Assembly (NCBI GenBank): GCA_047638715.1
Contig: JBLIMK010000002.1
Span: 25,039-89,038, forward strand
Direction: 5' to 3'
Origin: SHLQ01 sp047638715
Lineage (GTDB): Bacteria; Actinomycetota; Acidimicrobiia; Acidimicrobiales; SHLQ01
Length of the DNA: 64,000 bases
Below, piece by piece: positions 8,384-18,800 of this stretch; within the stretch, counting starts at the first letter, position 1; every line of letters begins with the position of its first letter. The notes beneath the pieces were generated by a model, which was given only the letters and a program-made list of their open reading frames with translations, did not search any database and was not told where the DNA came from. The position numbers were made by a program, and so were the translations under genes.

Positions 8384-9645
8384 TGTCAGAAATCCTTCGC
8401 TTTGCCACGGCAGGTTCGGTCGACGACGGAAAGTCGACCCTAATTGGTCGCCTCCTCTACGACACGAAATCGATCTTTGAAGATCAGATGGAAGCCATCG
8501 AAAAAACGTCGGAGAAGATGGGTAGTGCGTACGTCAACTTGGCGCTGCTCACCGATGGCCTTCGAGCCGAACGCGAACAGGGCATCACCATCGATGTCGC
8601 CTACCGCTACTTCGCGACGCCGAAGCGCAAGTTCATCATCGCCGACACTCCGGGTCACATCCAATACACCCGCAACATGGTCACCGGTGCCTCGACCGCC
8701 GATGTTGCGCTGATTCTCGTCGACGCCCGCAACGGCGTCATCGAGCAGAGCCGTCGGCACAGTTTCATCGCATCGCTTCTTCGCATTCCGCACATCGTGG
8801 TCTGCGTCAACAAGATGGACCTCGTCGACTACAGCGAAGAAGCCTTCAACAAGGTGCGAGACGAGTTCCGCGACTTCGCCATGCGTCTCGAAGTACCCGA
8901 TCTCTCGTTCATTCCTGTTTCTGCGCTCGTTGGCGACAATGTCGTCGACAAGTCCGAAAACATGCCGTGGTACGAAGGGCCATCCCTACTCACACACCTC
9001 GAGACAATCCACACCGCATCCGATCGCAATATGGTCGATGTCCGATTCCCCGTGCAGTACGTCATTCGTCCAATGAGCGATGAACATCACGACTACCGCG
9101 GCTACGCCGGCACGGTTGCAGGCGGAGTGCTGAAGCCGGGCGACGACGTGGTGGTACTGCCGAGCGGATTCGAATCGTCGATCAAGTCGATTGACACGTT
9201 CGATGGTCCGGTCGCCGAAGCATTCGCGCCAATGGCCGTGACGATCCGCCTCAATGACGAGATCGACATCAGCCGTGGCGACATGATCTGCCGCCCGAAT
9301 AACCAACCGATCGTTAGCCAAGACATCGATGCAATGGTGTGCTGGATGGACGAAACGCAGCCGCTTTCACCGCGGAAGAAGTACGCCATCAAACACACGA
9401 CTCGTGCGGGCCGAGTGATGGTCAAAGACATCAACTACCGCCTCGACATCAACACACTGCATCGAGACGAGGATGCCACCGAGATCAAGCTCAACGAGAT
9501 TGGTCGCATTAGCTTCCGGTCGACGTTGCCGCTCTTTGTTGACGAGTACCGGCGAAACCGCGAAACGGGTTCATTCGTACTGATCGATGAAGCCAGCAAC
9601 GCAACGGTCGCTGCAGGGATGATCCTCGGCGAGTCCCCAGGCTGA
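8383..9645 (+). CDS. cysN: Sulfate adenylyltransferase subunit 1 (GTPase)
   Basis: This 420-residue protein is the elongation-factor-like GTPase subunit that drives sulfate adenylation by CysD. The P-loop is GSVDDGKSTLIGRLL at residues 11-25, switch 2 is DTPGHIQYTRNM, and the guanine-specifying motif is NKMD. REQGITIDVAYRYF matches the switch 1 region. It ends after the two beta-barrel domains, so there is no fused APS kinase; that activity is encoded by the separate cysC 10 bases downstream. Subunit order and overlap show a cysDNC operon. Confidence 0.96.
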   Translation: MSEILRFATAGSVDDGKSTLIGRLLYDTKSIFEDQMEAIEKTSEKMGSAYVNLALLTDGLRAEREQGITIDVAYRYFATPKRKFIIADTPGHIQYTRNMVTGASTADVALILVDARNGVIEQSRRHSFIASLLRIPHIVVCVNKMDLVDYSEEAFNKVRDEFRDFAMRLEVPDLSFIPVSALVGDNVVDKSENMPWYEGPSLLTHLETIHTASDRNMVDVRFPVQYVIRPMSDEHHDYRGYAGTVAGGVLKPGDDVVVLPSGFESSIKSIDTFDGPVAEAFAPMAVTIRLNDEIDISRGDMICRPNNQPIVSQDIDAMVCWMDETQPLSPRKKYAIKHTTRAGRVMVKDINYRLDINTLHRDEDATEIKLNEIGRISFRSTLPLFVDEYRRNRETGSFVLIDEASNATVAAGMILGESPG

Positions 9646-9655
9646 TCGAGCCACG

Positions 9656-10270
9656 ATGACTAACGACAGCAAGGCAACGAACGTCGTCTGGCACTGCGGT
9701 CACTTCGATCGCGCTGAACGCTGGGCGAATCTTGGTCTGAACGGTGCGACGATTTGGTTTACCGGACTGTCGGGCTCTGGAAAGTCGACCGTCGCTGTCG
9801 AGGTTGAACGTTTGCTCGTCGAGCAGAAACAGCCGACCTACATGTTGGACGGGGACAACCTCCGTCTCGGTATCAACGCCGACCTCGGTTTCTCAGCAGA
9901 TGATCGCAATGAGAACGTCCGTCGCGTGAGCGAGGTCGCCCGACTCTTCGCCGATTCGGGCGTCGTTGCCCTGGTGCCCCTCGTTAGTCCTTACCGGGCT
10001 GGCCGTGAACGTGCGCGCGAGATACACCAGGCTGCTGACGTGCCGTTCTTCGAGGTGTTCATGGACACGCCACTCGAGATCGCTGAGTCGCGCGATCCGA
10101 AGGGTCTCTACAAGTTGGCTCGCGCTGGCAAGATCAAGAACTTCACGGGTATCTCGGATCCCTACGAAGCCCCCGTCGACCCAGACCTCATCCTGGATCC
10201 AGATATGGGAGACCCTGAGGTAATGGCACGTATGGTCCTCCAGATGCTCCAGGCCGAACAAACCATCTGA
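9656..10270 (+). CDS. cysC: Adenylylsulfate kinase
   Basis: This 204-residue kinase phosphorylates adenosine phosphosulfate to PAPS. WFTGLSGSGKSTVAVEVE is the Walker A segment, and MLDGDNLRLGINADLGFS and DRNENVRRVSEVARLFADSG are CysC signatures, as is VSPYRAGRERAR. It completes the cysDNC operon. PAPS could feed sulfate reduction or sulfotransfer; no reductase is visible in this window. A REP-like hairpin begins seven bases after its stop. Confidence 0.96.
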   Translation: MTNDSKATNVVWHCGHFDRAERWANLGLNGATIWFTGLSGSGKSTVAVEVERLLVEQKQPTYMLDGDNLRLGINADLGFSADDRNENVRRVSEVARLFADSGVVALVPLVSPYRAGRERAREIHQAADVPFFEVFMDTPLEIAESRDPKGLYKLARAGKIKNFTGISDPYEAPVDPDLILDPDMGDPEVMARMVLQMLQAEQTI

Positions 10271-10277
10271 CAACTAC

Positions 10278-10345
10278 CTGGGTCTGACCCCAAATTGCTG
10301 TTTGGGGTCAGAGCAACGCATACATCTTTCGTGAATTGTCTGGTG
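10278..10345. repeat. REP-like palindromic repeat, copy 1
   Basis: TCTGACCCCAAA (10283-10294) and TTTGGGGTCAGA (10301-10312) form a perfect 12-bp inverted repeat with a six-base loop. The element opens with CTGGGTCTGACCCC and ends with TTGTCTGGTG (10336-10345); both boundaries recur in two copies near 32.9-33.0 kb. Here it follows cysC and could act as a transcript-end hairpin. Similar GGGGTCAGA-type palindromes are known as targets of REP-associated tyrosine transposases; that link is inferred. Confidence 0.65.
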
Positions 10346-10430
10346 GGTGCGTCGGAGTGAATGCTGCCATGGTGTGCCAAAAGGGGCGTGCGAACCTTCA
10401 ATGAGGACCGCAATCTGCCGATAGGTCGGT

Positions 10431-10682
10431 ATGGCAAAGACTGCAACAACGACCAAGCCCGTCAAGATCAAAAAGGTCAGCCGTGCGGTGACCAGATTGG
10501 TCGAACCTGGCAGCCAGGTCGACTGCATGCATTGCGACGAACGAGTGAAGTTCCAGGCGAAGCTGCGACATCAACAGGTGATCTGCAACGTCTACGAGAG
10601 GAACAAGTGGCTTCGAGTCGAGCACTTCCATGCCGATTGTTACAAGAAGGCAAAGCAGCCGTTCGGCAAGCCCGTCGACTAA
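10431..10682 (+). CDS. Small zinc-finger-like protein
   Basis: This 83-residue basic protein starts with a lysine and threonine-rich tail and then shows CMHC (residues 32-35), a cysteine in VICNVYERNKW, and HFHADCY near residue 65. The spacing C-x2-C ... H-x-H-x2-C, together with the aromatic segment before it, resembles a treble-clef or PARP-type zinc finger, which would suggest nucleic-acid binding. I recall similar short proteins in actinobacteria but no assigned function. It stands alone, 160 bases after cysC and 93 bases before the phosphatase-like gene. Confidence 0.72.
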   Translation: MAKTATTTKPVKIKKVSRAVTRLVEPGSQVDCMHCDERVKFQAKLRHQQVICNVYERNKWLRVEHFHADCYKKAKQPFGKPVD

Positions 10683-10775
10683 TTCTTCCGAATCGTTCGG
10701 TCCGTCCAGTCCGGTGGCCGTGATGTGTGCGGGATGCACATGCCGCTATTGCCAGAAGCGTAGGATCCGTCTCCC

Positions 10776-11561
10776 ATGAACTCCCCTGATCCTCGGCTTG
10801 GCCGCCTGTTACTTTTGGGAAAGAACTACGGCGCCTACGGCGCAATCGGATCCACGAATGTTGGAACCGATGCCGCAGCAGGAATTTCTGTGGGCAGCGA
10901 CCTCGACTCGCCGAGCAAACAGTGGAAGTACGACAGCACGGTCGACAACGAAGACAGCCTCTGTGTGATCGCTGCCCCCGACTGGATAGGCATGGCGGTC
11001 GCCGACGCTCACTACGGCCCAGAGTCGAGCCACATGCTCCTCGACCGCCTGCACACGATCTGGGCAAAGGTGCGTCCCGCCGGCATCGAGCACCTGGGTC
11101 AGATGATCGAGTTTCTTCGTCAGGGTGATCCAGCCCAGACGGATTCCGAGACGACGCTCTTAGCAGTGGTGTATGACCGTTCCTCACGCAAAGGTTTTGG
11201 CATCTCCTTTGGAGATTCGACTTTCACGATCACGGGCCGAAATCGGATACCCGTCCCGCTCAACGAGCACGACAGCCGGTTTGTAAGCGCTGGTCGACGG
11301 AACTCTCTTCGTGATGGATCGCCGTTCGAATTCGAGGCCAGAAGCGGGGAACTGCTCCTGGCCTTCACCGACGGTGTCGATGGCTGCCACTATCGCCAAC
11401 CCGAGACGTCAGTCCAACCTGAGCACATTCAGGAGATCGCGGTCGGCGCCAACATGGATCCCCTCGAGACGGTGAACGAAGTGATTACCTTCGCGCTCAA
11501 GGGCGTGGATGGCAATCCTGGTGGTCAAGACAACATCGCAATGATCGCGGCGCGCGCGTAA
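10776..11561 (+). CDS. PP2C-like (PPM family) protein phosphatase
   Basis: This 261-residue protein reads like a diverged PPM/PP2C phosphatase. NEDSLCVIAA, AVADAHYG (first metal aspartate, with DAH in place of the usual DGH or DGM), DSETTLLAVVYD, LLLAFTDGVDGC and the closing GGQDNIAMIA occur in the family order. PP2C enzymes remove phosphate from serine and threonine with two metal ions. The metal-binding aspartates in ADAHYG, TDGVDG and GGQDN are retained, so activity is plausible. No kinase gene is adjacent. It is convergent with ettA, leaving 21 bases between stops. Confidence 0.72.
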   Translation: MNSPDPRLGRLLLLGKNYGAYGAIGSTNVGTDAAAGISVGSDLDSPSKQWKYDSTVDNEDSLCVIAAPDWIGMAVADAHYGPESSHMLLDRLHTIWAKVRPAGIEHLGQMIEFLRQGDPAQTDSETTLLAVVYDRSSRKGFGISFGDSTFTITGRNRIPVPLNEHDSRFVSAGRRNSLRDGSPFEFEARSGELLLAFTDGVDGCHYRQPETSVQPEHIQEIAVGANMDPLETVNEVITFALKGVDGNPGGQDNIAMIAARA

Positions 11562-11582
11562 CGAATCTCCGCGCCCAAAGCT

Positions 11583-13256
11583 CTAACGTGCGAGTGGCTT
11601 GTACTTGATACGGGTTGGTCCGGACGAGTCGCCGAGTTCCTTCTTGCGGAAGGCCTCGTAGTCGCTGAAGTTGCCCTCGAACCAGCGAGCCTGAGAACCA
11701 CCCTCGAACGCGAGAATGTGCGTCGCCACACGGTCGAGGAACCAGCGATCGTGAGAGATCACGACGGCACAACCGGGATACTCTTCGAGCGCGGCTTCGA
11801 GCGCCTGCAACGTCTCGACGTCGAGGTCGTTTGTCGGCTCATCGAGCATCAGGACGTTGGCGCCTGATTTCAGCACCTTGGCGAGGTGCACGCGGTTGCG
11901 TTCGCCGCCGGAGAGAACGCCGACCTTCTTTGTTTGGTCCCCGCCGCGGAAGTTGAACGACGCGACGTACGAGCGTGAATTCACCTCGCGGGTTCCGAGA
12001 ACCAAGAAGTCGTGGCCGCCACTGATCTCGTCGAAAACATTAGCGTTCGGGTCGAGGGAATCGCGACTTTGGTCGACGTACCCAAGCTCGACTGTGGTGC
12101 CGATCTGGATCTTGCCAGAATCGGGCTCTTCGTGGCCCGTGATCATCTTGAACAGTGTCGTCTTTCCAGCGCCGTTTGCGCCGATGATTCCAACGATCCC
12201 GGCAGGGGGGAGGCTGAACGACAGATTGTCGATAAGTAGTTTGTCGCCGAACGCCTTCGATACTCCGTCGAACTCGATGACGAGATCGCCGAGGCGCTTG
12301 TTGGCCGGGATCGAGATCTGTAGTTCGGCGGCGCGCGCCTCGGCATCGCGTTGCGCCGAAACCAAGTTGTCGTAGGCCGCAAGACGAGCCTTGCCCTTGG
12401 ATTGGCGAGCCTTGGGCGCCATGCGCACCCATTCGAGCTCGCGAGCGATCGTCCTCTTGCGAACTGCATCGGCTCGTGACTCGGCATTGAGCCGGGATTC
12501 TTTGTTCTCCAGCCACGCGGTGTAGTTACCTTCGAACGGGAAGCAGCGACCGTGGTCGATCTCGAGGATCCATTCGGCTGCGTTGTCGAGGAAGTAGCGA
12601 TCATGAGTAATCGCTACGACGGTGCCTGCGTACTCCTGCAAGAAACGCTCGAGCCAGGCGACCGACTCGGCGTCGAGATGGTTGGTTGGCTCGTCGAGCA
12701 GCAACAAATCTGGGCTCGACAGAAGCAGACGCGCCAACGCCACACGGCGACGCTCGCCACCCGAGAGATTGACGACTTCGGCCTCACCGGGCGGGAGACG
12801 GAGGGCATCGCTTGCTATCTCGACCGTACGCTTGAGATCCCACGCGTTCGCAGCTTCGATCTTCTTTTCCAGGGAGGCCTGGCGATCGCCGAGTTTCTCA
12901 TAATCGGCATCGGGGTCCGACCAACCGGCCAGAACCTCGTCGTATTCGGTGAGCAGCGCGGCTACCTCGCCGACGCCGTCCATCACGTTCTCGTGGACGG
13001 TCTTTGAGTCGTCGAGCTTCGGCTCCTGCTCGAGCATCCCGACCGTGAAGCCATCGGTCAGCCGAGCCTCGCCGGTGTAGTCGTCGTCGAGTCCAGCCAT
13101 GATGCGAAGCACCGTTGACTTTCCAGCTCCGTTTGCGCCGAGCACGCCGATCTTTGCACCTGGCAAGAACGACAGACTGACCTCTTTGAGGATGTCACGA
13201 TCGGGCGGGATGAACTTCGACAGCTTGTGCATCGTGTAGATGTACTGGGCACTCAT
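11583..13256 (-). CDS. ettA: Energy-dependent translational throttle protein, ABC-F
   Basis: This 557-residue soluble ABC-F ATPase has two nucleotide-binding domains and no membrane segments. Domain 1 shows Walker A GANGAGKST and LSGGERRRVALARLLL with LLLDEPTNHLDAESV; domain 2 shows GANGAGKTT and LSGGERNRVHLAKVL with MLDEPTNDLDVETL. The length and the linker with WVRMAPKARQSKGKARL match EttA, which binds the ribosomal E site and gates the first peptide bond according to the ATP/ADP ratio. It is transcribed alone on the minus strand. Confidence 0.94.
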   Translation of the reverse strand: MSAQYIYTMHKLSKFIPPDRDILKEVSLSFLPGAKIGVLGANGAGKSTVLRIMAGLDDDYTGEARLTDGFTVGMLEQEPKLDDSKTVHENVMDGVGEVAALLTEYDEVLAGWSDPDADYEKLGDRQASLEKKIEAANAWDLKRTVEIASDALRLPPGEAEVVNLSGGERRRVALARLLLSSPDLLLLDEPTNHLDAESVAWLERFLQEYAGTVVAITHDRYFLDNAAEWILEIDHGRCFPFEGNYTAWLENKESRLNAESRADAVRKRTIARELEWVRMAPKARQSKGKARLAAYDNLVSAQRDAEARAAELQISIPANKRLGDLVIEFDGVSKAFGDKLLIDNLSFSLPPAGIVGIIGANGAGKTTLFKMITGHEEPDSGKIQIGTTVELGYVDQSRDSLDPNANVFDEISGGHDFLVLGTREVNSRSYVASFNFRGGDQTKKVGVLSGGERNRVHLAKVLKSGANVLMLDEPTNDLDVETLQALEAALEEYPGCAVVISHDRWFLDRVATHILAFEGGSQARWFEGNFSDYEAFRKKELGDSSGPTRIKYKPLAR

Positions 13257-13310
13257 GGCGGTGAGGCTAGCGAAGAACTTTCGAAGCGGCGCCTATGCGT
13301 CGGAGCTTCG

Positions 13311-15068
13311 TCACCGACGTTCAGCTCCGGGCGTTACGGCGATGACGATCGCGTCGGCACTTGGCGATCCATTCACCAGCGAAACAGTGTGTTCATCGCC
13401 GATTTCGAACAGCGCTTTGTCGCCCTCGGCGAGGTCTGCACCTCTGACGATTCGAAAGCCGCCAGCCCGAGCACCCGAGGCCAGTCCGTGAAAGGTGAGG
13501 TTCCCGAACGCCGTCCGTCCGCGCATTTCGAAGTCGTCATCCTCTTCGTCGGGCTGCACCTGATAGAGGTTCGCTCGTCCGAGGTGCTCGGTCAGGTGAT
13601 GTGCAGCATGCGAGGCGAAGTTTTCATCGTCGGTGAGGAGGATCGCCTGTTTGATACCCACTCCATCGAGTGTGAGATCGAGATCGTGGCTATCGATGGG
13701 ACGGTCGTACGCCAGCAGTCCTCGCGAGAACGCGTCGCGCTGCACCGTGGTCGAGGTCGAGATCACCAAGACTGGAATCTCCTGCATCGCGAGCAAATCC
13801 GCCAGATCGACAGCGAACCGACTGTTGGACACGAGCGCCACACCATTCGGCTGAATCTTCGCGACACGAGTTTTCCTGGCGACCCAAGTGGCGGTGAGGC
13901 CGTAGAGGGCCACGGTGACGATCACGGTGGCGAACACGATCGGCACGAGCTCGGGCACCTCACCGGCACCCTCGTCGATCAGCGTGCGAGAGAACACCGT
14001 GGCGACCGAGGCGGCCACGATTCCGCGGGGAGCCATCCACGCAAGGAACTGACGGTCGTTGCGTTGCAGTCCCGATCCAATCGTGGAGAGCCACACGGCC
14101 AGCGGACGGGCGACGAACACGAGAACCGCAATCAGAATCAGCGCCTCAGGCAGAACGCCGCCCAAATCGTCGAGGTTGACCATGGCACCCAACACGATGA
14201 ACAACGTGCCCAAGATGAGGTGGCCGACGTCTTCGCTAAACGCCGTAAGTCCCTGGTTTGGAACGAGATGTTGATTCGCCAGCACGAGCCCAAGCATCGT
14301 GGTGGCCATCAGGCCAGCTTCGGGGGCGATCTGATTCGCCGCAGCGAACGCGACGATCGCTGCGGAGAGCATCGCTGGATTACGCAGGTGGTCAGGAACC
14401 CAGTGGTAATGCAGCGCCACAAGAGCGATGGCCGCCACGACAACTCCAGCCAACGCACCGGCGCCGAGCGTGATCCCGATCTGCAATGCGGCCTCTGCAG
14501 GTTCGGAGTCGTTGAGCGTGGCGTCGAGCACGACGATCGCCAGCGTTGCACCCACCGGGTCGATGACGATTCCCTCCCAGCGAAGGATGCTGCCGGTTGG
14601 TTCTCGGGGCCGAGCCAAGTGCAGCAGCGGTATCACCACGGTCGGCCCGGACACGACAAGGATCGCCCCGATCAGCGCAGCGCTGCTCGTCGACACATCG
14701 AACAGCAGCTGTGTGGTGAACCAGCCGATCAACCACGTGACCAGCGTTCCAATGGTGACCAGGCGAAGAATCACCGAGCGACCATCGTTGAGCCGATTGA
14801 GCTTGAGCCCGAGGCCGCCCTCATAGAGCAACAAACCAACGGCGAGGGACACGACCGGGAACAGGGTCTGTGCTCCGAAGTCTTCCTCTGGGTGAATGAT
14901 GCCGAAGACTGGCCCGACCAGAATTCCCGCAGTGAGCAGGAGCAACACGCCCGGGATGCGCAGATGATTCGCGAGCCATTGCCCGCCAACACCCAATGAC
15001 AAGATTATGGCAATCGTCAGCGGGAGCTGGCTCTCAGCGGCCAACAACAGCGAGAATGAGGGAGTCAT
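13311..15068 (-). CDS. CPA1-type cation/proton antiporter with RCK-like tail
   Basis: This 585-residue membrane protein begins with about a dozen hydrophobic segments over residues 1-390. The antiporter core shows GPTVVIPLLH and LRWEGIVIDPVGATLAIVVL, the latter holding the ion-binding aspartate, then a segment MAPRGIVAASVATVFS. From about residue 395 a soluble domain begins with VALVSNSRFAVDLADLLA, resembling the RCK/TrkA nucleotide-binding fold. Such proteins exchange Na+ or K+ for protons under control of the tail. The ion is not predictable. Its start is 9 bases from the exonuclease III stop, so the two minus-strand genes may be co-transcribed. Confidence 0.9.
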   Translation of the reverse strand: MTPSFSLLLAAESQLPLTIAIILSLGVGGQWLANHLRIPGVLLLLTAGILVGPVFGIIHPEEDFGAQTLFPVVSLAVGLLLYEGGLGLKLNRLNDGRSVILRLVTIGTLVTWLIGWFTTQLLFDVSTSSAALIGAILVVSGPTVVIPLLHLARPREPTGSILRWEGIVIDPVGATLAIVVLDATLNDSEPAEAALQIGITLGAGALAGVVVAAIALVALHYHWVPDHLRNPAMLSAAIVAFAAANQIAPEAGLMATTMLGLVLANQHLVPNQGLTAFSEDVGHLILGTLFIVLGAMVNLDDLGGVLPEALILIAVLVFVARPLAVWLSTIGSGLQRNDRQFLAWMAPRGIVAASVATVFSRTLIDEGAGEVPELVPIVFATVIVTVALYGLTATWVARKTRVAKIQPNGVALVSNSRFAVDLADLLAMQEIPVLVISTSTTVQRDAFSRGLLAYDRPIDSHDLDLTLDGVGIKQAILLTDDENFASHAAHHLTEHLGRANLYQVQPDEEDDDFEMRGRTAFGNLTFHGLASGARAGGFRIVRGADLAEGDKALFEIGDEHTVSLVNGSPSADAIVIAVTPGAERR

Positions 15069-15077
15069 CGGGAAAGA

Positions 15078-15851
15078 TTACCCGACGTCGACGACCACCG
15101 GCGCGTGATCGCTCGGTTGTTTTCCCTTGCGAGCATTTCGGTCGACGAAGATCCGATCGGTGCGCTCCGCCACGCTTCTCGAACTGAGGATGAGATCGAT
15201 GCGCATGCCCTTGCGTTTGTGGAAATTGCCGTCGCGATAGTCCCACCACGAGTACAACTCGGCGTCGTCGTGGTGGTCACGGAAGGTGTCGGACAGACCC
15301 CAGGTAGCGAGCGCCGCAAGCTTGTCTCGTTCGGGCTGCGACGTATGGGTCATGCCGACAAGACCCTTCGGGTCATATACATCGCGATCGTCTGGGGCCA
15401 CGTTGAAATCGCCGACCACGCAGATGTCGTCGGTCGAATCGGTGTTCTTGTCGAGGTCGGCGGCGAGACGATCGAGCCAATCGAGCTTGTACGTGTAGTG
15501 GTCGTCATCGAGCGAGCGGCCGTTCGGGACATAACACGTCGCGACCCGCACACCGCCACACGTCGCCCACAGAATGCGAGCATCGGGGTCTGGTTCGCCG
15601 CGTCCATCGTCAAAGTCTGGACGGACATCATCGAGGCCCACGCGAGAGATGATCGCCACGCCATTCCACTGACCCTGACCATGATGTGCGCTCTCATAGC
15701 CGAGCGCTTTGAACGCATCGTGAGGGAAGTCGTCGTTTCCCAACTTTGTTTCCTGCAGGCACAGAACGTCGGGTTGAAGAAGCTCGATCCACTCGGTTAC
15801 ACGTTCGAGTCGGACGTTTAACGAGTTGACATTCCATGTAACCAGGCGCAT
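15078..15851 (-). CDS. xthA: Exodeoxyribonuclease III
   Basis: This 257-residue protein has the exonuclease III/AP endonuclease fold. RLVTWNVNSLNVRL opens it, LCLQETKLGNDDFP carries the metal-binding glutamate, CVVGDFNVAPDDRDVYDP holds the catalytic aspartate and asparagine, and QPSDHAPVVVDV ends with the catalytic histidine. It cuts at abasic sites and removes blocked 3' ends in base-excision repair. The ATG at 15849-15851 was chosen because the conserved N-terminus starts there; the frame stays open into the opposing kgd gene by chance. It is divergent from kgd across 40 bases. Confidence 0.96.
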   Translation of the reverse strand: MRLVTWNVNSLNVRLERVTEWIELLQPDVLCLQETKLGNDDFPHDAFKALGYESAHHGQGQWNGVAIISRVGLDDVRPDFDDGRGEPDPDARILWATCGGVRVATCYVPNGRSLDDDHYTYKLDWLDRLAADLDKNTDSTDDICVVGDFNVAPDDRDVYDPKGLVGMTHTSQPERDKLAALATWGLSDTFRDHHDDAELYSWWDYRDGNFHKRKGMRIDLILSSRSVAERTDRIFVDRNARKGKQPSDHAPVVVDVG

Positions 15852-15891
15852 GCAGCCGAATCTACCCCGCTGCGTCGAATAGGCTGCCCGT

Positions 15892-18800
15892 GTGTCCTCA
15901 ACAGAACGCGTCGACCTCGGCGCAAACGCATGGATCATCGACGAGATGTATCGGGAGTACGTCGAGAACCCGCAGAACGTTTCCGAAAGTTGGCGAGAGT
16001 TCTTCGTGGGGTACCGGCCAGGCTCAGGCACGGTGATGACACCAGTCTCGGACTCGCCAGCACATGTCGCGCAAGAGGTCGCAGCAGCGAACGCTGCCCC
16101 CGCACGCGTCGCACCCGCAAACGGCAGCGCTCCCGCTTCGTCACCATCACGATCCCCAGCCCATGCCGCTCCCGGCCCAAGGCAGCTCCCCGACGGGGCA
16201 GAACCACTGCGCGGAGTCTCGGCCAAGATCGTCGAGAACATGGAGGCGAGCCTTCACGTACCAACGGCCACAAGCTTCCGTGATGTGCCGGCCCGCTTAC
16301 TCGAGGTGAATCGCAAGATCGTCAACGGCCACCTCGGCCGCACCCGCGGCGGCAAGATCAGCTTCACCCACATCATCGGCTACGCCGTCGTTCGTGCGAT
16401 CGCCGACTTCATACCCGCAATGAACAACGGTTTTCACGAAGGCCCAGACGGTAAGCCCAACATCGTGCGTCGCCAGCGAGTTGGCCTCGGCATCGCTATC
16501 GATGTCGAAAAGTCGAACGGCCAACGAACGCTCATGGTGCCGTGCATCAAAGACGCCGACCTGCTCGATTTCGCGGGCTTCGTCGACGTCTACGACGACC
16601 TCGTTCGGCGAGGCCGCAACGGCAAACTCACACTCGATGACTTCAATGGAGTCACCGTCAGCCTCACGAACCCGGGAGGCATCGGCACGGTGCAATCAGT
16701 CCCTCGGTTGATGCCCGGTCAAGGCGCGATCGTCGGGCTCGGATCGATCGCATATCCCACAGCGTTCATCGCAGCCGATCCGGCCAAACTCGCCGAAATC
16801 GGCATCTCAAAGGTCGTCACGATCACGTCGACGTATGACCATCGAATCATTCAAGGCGCCGAAAGCGGCATGTTCCTGAAGGCGATCCAAGACCTCATCA
16901 TGGGCGAGCACAATTTCTATGAAGGTGTCCTCGAAACCATGGACGTGCCTTACGACGCCGTCAAATGGCGCCGAGACGTGAACCCCGTCGACGATGCGGA
17001 GTCGATCGTCGAGCGCCAGGTCAAAGTCAATTCGCTGGTTAATGCGCATCGAGTTCGCGGTCACCTCATTGCGAACCTCGATCCACTAGGCCTGATGGAA
17101 CGAAACATGCATCCCGAGCTCGATCCGGCGAGCTACGGCCTCACGATCTGGGATCTTGAGCGCGAGTTCTATGTGCAGGATCTGCTCGGACCGAAGGCGA
17201 GCGGTGGTCGCAGCCGCATGAAGCTCGCCAACATCTTGGGGATCATGCGCGACGCCTACGCGCGCACCGTCGGTGTCGAATACATGCACATGGCCGATCC
17301 GAACGAGAAGCGCTGGATACAAGAACAGGTCGAAGGCCAGAGCTACGAGATCAGCAAAGAATCTCAGCGGCACATCCTCGGCCGCTTGAACGCGGCGGAA
17401 GCGCTTGAGAAGTTCCTGGGCACCAAATACATCGGCCAGAAGCGATTTGGGATCGAAGGCACCGAGAGCGCCATCCCGGTGCTAGACGAACTGCTGAGCA
17501 GCGCCGCGGACAACGACATGACCGACGTGGTCATCGGAATGGCCCATCGAGGACGCCTCAATGTGCTCGTAAACATCGTGGGCAAGGACTACAGTCAACT
17601 GTTCGAGGAGTTCGAAGGCGCGATCACCGCCGACGCGGTGCAGGGTTCAGGCGACGTCAAGTACCATCTCGGCCAAACCGGCACGTTCACCTCACGCGCT
17701 GGGAACTCGATCCCCGTCACCCTCGCTGCCAACCCGTCGCATCTCGAAGCCGTCGACCCCGTCGTGATAGGTATGTCGCGCGCGAAAATGGATGCCACCG
17801 AACGAACGGAAGGTCGCGACTATCCAGTCCTTCCACTCCTGATTCATGGTGACGCGGCGTTCGCTGGCCAGGGCGTCGTGACCGAGACCCTCAACCTGTC
17901 CCAGATCCGTGGTTACAAGGTCGGCGGCACCGTTCACCTGATTATCAACAACCAGCTCGGGTTCACCACCGCACCCCACGCAGCGAGGTCGAGTGAGTAC
18001 TCGACCGATGTCGCCAAGCTCATCCAAGCGCCGATTTTCCATGTGAACGCCGATGACCCCGAAGCCTGCGTTCGCGTCGCCGAATTGGCCTTCAAGTATC
18101 GAGAGAAGTTCAAGAAAGACGTCGTGATCGACATGATCGGCTACCGCCGCCATGGCCATAACGAAGGCGACGACCCGAGCTACACCCAGCCGCTCATGTA
18201 TCGCGCGATCCAAGGGCGACGTTCGGTTCGCATGCTTTACACCGAGGCGCTCATCAAACGCGGCGATCTCACTGTTGAAGAAGCAGAACAGGCGCTCGAC
18301 GACTTCCGTGGACGCCTACAAGTTGCGCTCGACACGACACGCTCGGCCGATCACGACCCGAACGCGAAGGCCGCCGTGCAGCCGGACGCCGTTGGGGTAC
18401 TGCCAATCGCCGACACCGCTGTTGACAAAGAAACACTCGATCGTGTTTACACCGACATGTCACGAATTCCCGACGATTTCACCGTGCATCCCAAGTTGGC
18501 ATCACAATTCGCCAACCGTGATGCCATGTATGCCGACGGTCAGGTCGACTGGGCGCTCGGTGAAGCACTCGCCTACATGACGCTCCTCAGCGAGGGGATC
18601 TCGATTCGGCTGTCTGGGCAGGATTCGAGACGCGGTACATTCTCGCACCGCCATTCGACGCTGTTCGACTACACCACCGGCGATGAGATCGTGCCGATGG
18701 AGAACGCCACGAATGGTTCGAACTTGTGGATCTATGACTCCTTGCTCTCGGAGTACGCAGCCCTCGGGTTCGAATACGGGTACTCCGTCGAGCGTCCCGA

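Noticed and set aside
13227..14999. A 590-codon plus-strand open frame rich in arginine and histidine
   Set aside because: It lies wholly opposite the antiporter gene, which has good membrane topology and family motifs; high GC content often leaves the antisense frame open.
15852..16241. Extension of exonuclease III by 130 residues into the kgd gene
   Set aside because: The family start is at MRLVTWNVNSLN (15849-15851), and the extension is antisense to the kgd N-terminus.
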